A DNA stretch of 35,091 nt from Perkinsus olseni (Eukaryota > Perkinsozoa > Perkinsida > Perkinsidae), in contig JABANP010000535.1 in the NCBI GenBank assembly GCA_013115135.1, positions 1 through 35,091 on the forward strand, in the 5' to 3' direction. Positions 30,141 through 35,091 of the stretch are shown here, in pieces; positions within the stretch are counted from its first letter, which is position 1; every line of letters starts with the position of its first letter. A program made the translations under genes and the position numbers. The notes under the pieces were generated by a model. That model was not told the origin of the DNA and did not search any database. It saw only the letters and a program-made list of their open reading frames with translations.

Positions 30141-31239
30141 CGTGTAGTTTTCTCTCTGTCAGGTAGAAGAGCATGTAAGCCCCAGCAAGTGGTTCCAGTG
30201 TTTCACTTCGCCTCATCACCGAGCGCTGCCAAAGAGAAGCAAAGAGAATCCTTCTGGTCGCTCTTGCCGTGGGTGACCCGACCTAGCTGACGACTTTTCG
30301 GCATGTGTTACTTGCCAATATCCGGCTCTGCTGCATTTTAATAACGTTTCACAGCTCAAGAGTTGCTTCTGGAGTCGTTCGATTAATGACTCAGTCGATC
30401 GGGAGTGTGGGGTGAGGACTAACAGGTCGAAAGCCCCGCCCGAGAGCTGGAGTATAGGCTCAACACTCACGGGTTGCCGACCGATAGTCTCAGCGTGCGT
30501 TACGAAGGTAGAGAGTCGTCCCGTCGGCGATGGGGTCTTCGCAATTTCCGTCGCTTCGGCCGCAAGCGACGAGATGGCTCTCGCGGACGGTCTCACGGGT
30601 CGTACAGAACACTCTTATTGATGTACGGGAAGGGAATCGTTGGTCGTAGAAAAAGTAGAAGGTTCTTGATTTGGTGGTGTAGAAGGGGATCCTAGAGAAT
30701 CATAGGAGAAAGCACGAGAGTTCGGGACCGTCCCTAATCGATTCATTCCCGACGACTGCATCAACAGAACACAATGCGAAACCAACTAGATACGATGGCA
30801 ATAGTCTAGAGGGCTAGGGTTCGATCCGAGAGAGTAGACTCGAGGAGCGAACGAGAGATAGATTGCAACGAGGTAGAGTAGAATCAATAGACAGGCTAGA
30901 GATTCAGATACTTAGCAGATACTCGATCTGAAGTACAGTTAGATCGCTCTAATATATAGAGTTCTCAGAACTTAGTTCTAAGCTTGGAGTGCTTCAGCGA
31001 AGCTAGCCGTTTCGAAGATCTTACAGTTTTAGATCTTCGGCGAGCGAAAACTTCGTGGCGCCGTTGGACGGCATATACCCCGCAAATGAATAGATCATTT
31101 CACTCATAGAATAACCTTAATTAATCATCAGATAGACAAAATAGATCATCGAATCAAAATGTTCACTAACCTAGTCGAGCTACGAGAGCTCTAGCTAAGC
31201 AAAATAGAAAGAAGAGTACTTCATAGATCTTTCATCTTT
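30141..31239. other. Gene-poor stretch, candidate 3' LTR zone of the retroelement
   Basis: 30216-30621 has overlapping frames on both strands with no recognised family. From about 30750 rightward the composition (frequent TAG/CTA on this strand) matches the retroelement. On the minus strand a purine-rich tract (complement of 31222-31242) follows the pol stop, where a polypurine tract would precede a 3' LTR. The matching 5' LTR is outside the window, so LTR borders cannot be set. Confidence 0.3.
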
Positions 31240-31417
31240 CATCATCAGATGGTCTTCATAATGAATCCTCCTTGTCCTAGTCGTCAGAGTTAGACGTAGG
31301 AAGAGCCACCAGCAGATAGAGGGGGTCGTTAGATACACATAAAGAGTAGGCAGTCGCGTCGTAGGCAGAAATCGTGTCACGCAGGGTTGCACGAAAACGA
31401 CGCACTGAGAGCTATCG

Positions 31418-34400
31418 TTAGAGACCTAAACGCTCGAGCAGATTACGAGTACGCTCTAATAGAGAGCGAGTTAGCGGTCTCGTGGAAGAGGTAACATAGA
31501 GTAGTTGTGACCTGGAGACGTAGTACACAGTCTCAGGGTCCAATGTAGACAGCACACCGGTGGTAGACAGAAGGGAGACAGGTCGTAGAGGTACGAGGTC
31601 AGAGCCAGAGACTTCGTCGCCTAGAACTGCCAAACCTCGGTAAGTTGAACCATCGGTAGAAACAACCAACCAACCGGGATGAAGCTCCTTAGAAGGAGGA
31701 ATTGAGGCACCTAGGATCAGCATGGACGACGTAGATGCCCTTGGTGGTTGGGTGGTAGTCGCACTTCTAACGGTAGAAGGAGCGCTAGCTTCGGCAGATT
31801 GTAGATCCTCGTCAGCCGCAGCCGAACCGCCTTCTTCAAGAGGGGGGTGAGAAGAGCTAGATGAACTACCTTGCTGTGGATCCAGAGGGAGGTCTTGACA
31901 ACCAGGTAGAGCAACAGAGCGTCGACGACTTCGGGTCGTAGAGACGTTATCTTGAGCTTGCCGAAGAAGAATCTTGGACTGATCCGAGCCGTCGGTGCTA
32001 GCCGGCATGGGAGACAAGCCACCGGCAGCGTCTTGATAGACTCGAACACCCTTCTCAAGATGGTCATATACCAAACTCTGCAAGGCTCTGGCCGGAACCA
32101 AGTTCTTGAGCGAGGCATAGAGAAAGCTAGCCTGATCCGGACCACCTTCGATAGAGTTCCCATCACTGGAAACCTGTAGGTTACCGCCATAGTCGTTCGG
32201 TAAAAGGATACCGTCGAAGAGGTAAACCATGGAAGTTCCAGCTAGTCGAACCACGGTGAGAGGGCCACGCCAACTAGAGTTTAGGTGACCGCCGATGTTG
32301 TTAGCCGCTTCGGTCATGTAAACCAGATCATAGAGGCTCAGCTTGTAGTCCTGGGGTGTCTCCTTGATAGAGCGTTCTCGAAGGTCGGCCTGCTTAGAGC
32401 GCCAATTATCGATGTACTCTTGAACGGTAACTTTAGTCTTCTCCTGCAGATCTGACAGAGCAGGTAGAAGAGACCGGACGTAAGGGAGATAGTCAACATT
32501 TAGATACTTGATCTCGAGCTTGTCCCAATCCACAGACGGGAAGTTAGTCGGAGGATCAGTAGGTAGCCGTTGACGATAAGCATAATGTAGAGCGCTAGGA
32601 CTAATGGTAGACCAATGCCGGGGTGTAGAGTTGTAACACCTTATAGCCAGTAGATAGCTGTAGATATAGTCCTCGGGGGTAGCACTCGACACCATAATGG
32701 CTCTAGACGTTTGGGCCAGATCACGATGAGACCTTTCCCAAAATGATAGATGTTGACTATAGCCAGGTAGACTATATTGCCTAGTGCCGTGTTTGATCAG
32801 GATAGATCTGACGGCCTTGGTCAATATAGAGGTAATAGCTCGATCACTCACTAGAACGCTAGGGCTTCCGTGCTCACAGAAGATAGCGTGTAGAGCCATA
32901 GCGACAGTCTCGGCCTTAGAATTTCTCATAGGCCTGGCCGCAATATAGCCGCTCACAGCATCTTGGCAGACCAGAACATAGTAGTCCTTGGACGGGTCTA
33001 GATTAGCATCCCCTTGAGAACTAACGGACGCATTAGACGCACTAGACGACAGTCTCGAACGGTGGCGTGTAGAAGGTCGACCATAGGGACCGACAACGTC
33101 GACACCCACCAGCTGCCATAGCTGAGTCACAATCATGTCCTGGACATCGGAGTTCAAGTAGCGGATCGACTTAGACGCACGAGCACGAAGACATCGAGTG
33201 CAACTGGACGTGGTCTTGCGCACAGCAGTAGATATACCGCGAGCCGTGAACCGCTTCTTGATAATAGATCGCAGGCGGCGTTGACCTGGATGTCCAAAGG
33301 AGTAGTGGTAGATCCCGACTAAGATACACAGTACTTGATAAGCATATCTTGAGTTGCCGAGATAGATAGTTCCGCCATCATCAGAGTCGGTCTCGGAGTT
33401 AGAGCTGTACCAGCGCCGTTGGCGAATGAGGCCATCAGTATCTAGCGAACAGTGCTTAGATAGACGTTGGAAGACAGTCTTCCGTAGACCAAGGGAGCCG
33501 ACAGCAGTTTTGCCCTCGAGGTAGTCGCGGAAGTTGGAGAGGTCAGTGTCGTTAGACTGGCATCGACGAGCACAGACCGTTAGACGCCGTTGGAACTCAA
33601 TATTGTCCAAGGTAGACTCAGAGGAGTCGGTGATGCCCCTTGTAGTGTCGACGAACTCAAGTAGAAGTCGAAGTTCCTCCTTCTCGTCGTCAGATAGATC
33701 TAAACCCGAGATGTTGGGTAGATCAAGACCATCAGAGTTGACCAACATGACGTGACCAGCACGACTAGATGGAGAAGTCGAGGCCTCAGGGGGTGACACC
33801 GGAAGGTCATCAACCGACATAGAGCTGCCGTAGAAGAAGTCGTCGTCCAGTAAAGAGGCGACCTTGTAGAGCGGCGGGTACCCCGCGTCCTCGCTAGAGG
33901 ATGCGTTAGTCATGAAAAGGCCTTGAGCATACCCCGCGTCCTCGGTAGAGGACGCGTTAGTCACAGTCTGGTCTTGGGCGTACCCCGCGTCCTCGGTACA
34001 GGGCGCACTAGTCACAGTCTGGCCTTGAACATAGCTCGAATCTCCGCTAGAGAGCTCCTCACCCGGATAGTAGGTTACAGACGGACCTTCTAGAGCTGAG
34101 GCGAGGTTCGAACAGTTGAAGGACTTGGGTAGACTGCACCTCGATATAGAATCAGACGGGTTGCAGTTAGATGCCACATGCTTGATGTGAGCTCGGAGTT
34201 CCAAGCAGAGTCCACGAACAGCAGCTAGACGGCGTTGCTCGGGAGCTGGAAGCTTGGCATCATTAGAAGGACGCTTGAGACGATAGACCGTGACTTCGGA
34301 GTCGACAACCACAGTTAGGGGTTGATCAGGACATCGAGGAAATAGAACGTTGAGGGGTACCTGGTACTCAGAATAGTGAGTAGCCATAGGCAAATAGGGT

Positions 34401-35091
34401 GACAGAGACTTGACCCATAATAGACCTCGATGTAGAGCGTCTAGTTCTTTCCTGGGGATGCTCCAGGAAAGGTTACTAGAGTTGAACAATCCACCTCGAC
34501 CAGCGACCCGAACAGATAGATCGCCTAGAGAACGTAGATCAGCTCCCCAAGCATTGGCGGAGGCGTCGGTACTTAACACCAGTGGTTGATCTAGAAGTGC
34601 ATGTCTTGATGAAGGTCTAGACTTGGACAGAGCATCAGAGAGAGCCGCCCAATCAGTAACAGCCTTCACGAGGGGGACGGGGATGATGGCTTCCCAGTCG
34701 GTAGGAGTGGACTTGTTGATATCGCGCCATATAGATCTAGCATGCATATCATGCTCGATCAAGAGACCAAGAGGATCATAGAGACTGGCTAGTATACCAC
34801 AAGACTGTCTCTTAGTCATAGAGTCTCCATGGGGAATAGAACCAGAATATGAGCAGTAGAGGGCATCGTTGCTAGCGGTGAAGTCATACCCTAGCAGATG
34901 CTGGCGCTTCTCAACTTGATCACGATCTAGAACTATAGTCCAGTTGTAGTAGCGCTTGAGGTCCTCGACCGGGAAATCATGGCCGTTGCAGACATAGGAC
35001 ACTAGATCGTAGTTGTTAGTGGCCTCCAACTTGCTAGACCCACCAGCGTAGACGTCATCGACGAACTTGATTAGATCGACCTTCTTGGGTA
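31418..35091 (-). CDS. Retrotransposon pol polyprotein (RT-RNase H-integrase), partial at its N terminus
   Basis: One frame is open from the window edge to a stop at 31418-31420 (over 1200 codons); it enters the window already translating, so no start is assigned. Counting from 35029: FVDDVYAGG just upstream is the RT catalytic YxDD equivalent; Pao-type DPLGLL block about 71-90; RNase H with STDASANAWGAD (153-164), PRKELDAL (192-199) and VVDSEV (241-246); four 17-residue acidic repeats (about 331-385); integrase zinc finger His575, His580, Cys610, Cys613; integrase core Asp644, Asp729, Glu765, with the last two separated by exactly 35 residues; C-terminal LYDLVYM...WRGPLTVV chromatin/DNA-binding-like segment. 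All catalytic residues are present, so the element could be active or recently active. The frame has no lesion, unlike the 16.9-18.1 kb fragment. Confidence 0.93.
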   Translation of the reverse strand, partial: PKKVDLIKFVDDVYAGGSSKLEATNNYDLVSYVCNGHDFPVEDLKRYYNWTIVLDRDQVEKRQHLLGYDFTASNDALYCSYSGSIPHGDSMTKRQSCGILASLYDPLGLLIEHDMHARSIWRDINKSTPTDWEAIIPVPLVKAVTDWAALSDALSKSRPSSRHALLDQPLVLSTDASANAWGADLRSLGDLSVRVAGRGGLFNSSNLSWSIPRKELDALHRGLLWVKSLSPYLPMATHYSEYQVPLNVLFPRCPDQPLTVVVDSEVTVYRLKRPSNDAKLPAPEQRRLAAVRGLCLELRAHIKHVASNCNPSDSISRCSLPKSFNCSNLASALEGPSVTYYPGEELSSGDSSYVQGQTVTSAPCTEDAGYAQDQTVTNASSTEDAGYAQGLFMTNASSSEDAGYPPLYKVASLLDDDFFYGSSMSVDDLPVSPPEASTSPSSRAGHVMLVNSDGLDLPNISGLDLSDDEKEELRLLLEFVDTTRGITDSSESTLDNIEFQRRLTVCARRCQSNDTDLSNFRDYLEGKTAVGSLGLRKTVFQRLSKHCSLDTDGLIRQRRWYSSNSETDSDDGGTIYLGNSRYAYQVLCILVGIYHYSFGHPGQRRLRSIIKKRFTARGISTAVRKTTSSCTRCLRARASKSIRYLNSDVQDMIVTQLWQLVGVDVVGPYGRPSTRHRSRLSSSASNASVSSQGDANLDPSKDYYVLVCQDAVSGYIAARPMRNSKAETVAMALHAIFCEHGSPSVLVSDRAITSILTKAVRSILIKHGTRQYSLPGYSQHLSFWERSHRDLAQTSRAIMVSSATPEDYIYSYLLAIRCYNSTPRHWSTISPSALHYAYRQRLPTDPPTNFPSVDWDKLEIKYLNVDYLPYVRSLLPALSDLQEKTKVTVQEYIDNWRSKQADLRERSIKETPQDYKLSLYDLVYMTEAANNIGGHLNSSWRGPLTVVRLAGTSMVYLFDGILLPNDYGGNLQVSSDGNSIEGGPDQASFLYASLKNLVPARALQSLVYDHLEKGVRVYQDAAGGLSPMPASTDGSDQSKILLRQAQDNVSTTRSRRRSVALPGCQDLPLDPQQGSSSSSSHPPLEEGGSAAADEDLQSAEASAPSTVRSATTTQPPRASTSSMLILGASIPPSKELHPGWLVVSTDGSTYRGLAVLGDEVSGSDLVPLRPVSLLSTTGVLSTLDPETVYYVSRSQLLYVTSSTRPLTRSLLERTRNLLERLGL
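33879..34050 (-). repeat. 51-bp in-frame tandem repeat within the pol polyprotein
   Basis: TACCCCGCGTCCTC recurs at 33879, 33930 and 33981, exactly 51 nt apart, with a degenerate fourth unit near 34032. It encodes 17-residue units of the form AGYAQDQTVTNASSTED, lying in the linker between RNase H and integrase. Such a linker repeat is not a standard BEL/Pao domain. Confidence 0.85.

Larger units (their letters stand above)
31240..35091 (-). mobile_element. BEL/Pao-type LTR retrotransposon, 3' portion
   Basis: Contains the pol gene from the reverse transcriptase active site to the stop (31418) and about 180 nt of 3' untranslated sequence, the part shared with the fragment at 16860-18075. Domain order RT - RNase H - integrase, together with the TKRQSCGILASLYDPLGLL block that follows the RT in Pao-family polyproteins, supports the BEL/Pao superfamily. 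Gag, protease, the 5' end and both LTR borders are not in the window or not determinable. Confidence 0.85.

Noticed and set aside
30216..30621. Opposing 126- and 69-codon frames as genes
   Set aside because: Both strands are open over the same bases, and neither has a recognisable domain or exon borders.
33534..33755. Plus-strand frame inside the retroelement
   Set aside because: It is antisense to the well-supported pol frame and is a shadow of it.

Overview
The window reads as nuclear DNA of an intron-dense unicellular eukaryote. Genes are cut into many short exons (54-260 nt) by GT-AG introns, some only 46-60 nt long. There is no operon layout, and one long open frame is the pol region of a BEL/Pao-type LTR retrotransposon. 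A perkinsid-like alveolate would fit, but that is inference from architecture and not proven here.

1-16.7 kb is a same-strand tandem array of secreted serine carboxypeptidase (peptidase S10) genes. It holds a 5' remnant (1-950), a decayed copy (3627-6320), one copy whose 13 exons join into an unbroken 498-codon frame (8578-11908), and a recently broken copy (14261-16680). The spacers contain related flanking sequence and many short palindromes. A split, rearranged relic of a glyoxalase II gene (12.5-13.7 kb) lies between copies 2 and 3.

16.86-18.08 kb, next to broken copy 3, is a 3'-end fragment of the same retroelement family that occupies the right edge. 19.08-21.47 kb (minus) is an eight-exon glyoxalase II (hydroxyacylglutathione hydrolase) gene with recognisable metal ligands but several frame lesions. 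22.57-25.46 kb (plus) is a nine-exon amino-acid transporter of the AAAP/SLC38 type. 25.5-28.0 kb holds isolated exon-like stretches of unrecognised genes. 28-31.2 kb is mostly non-coding and has two minisatellites (5 x 44 bp and about 8 x 30 bp). 31.2-35.09 kb (minus) is the BEL/Pao element: reverse transcriptase FVDD motif at the window edge, RNase H, H2C2 zinc finger and a DD35E integrase, all in one open frame that runs off the window.

The most unusual signal is a recurrent micro-rearrangement. A short word W is replaced by W - reverse complement of W - W. In several cases a paralogue inside the window shows the uninserted state, in carboxypeptidase exon and intron sequence and in the retroelement fragment. 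This looks like a fold-back template-switch mutation process that is very active here; one such event frameshifts copy 3.
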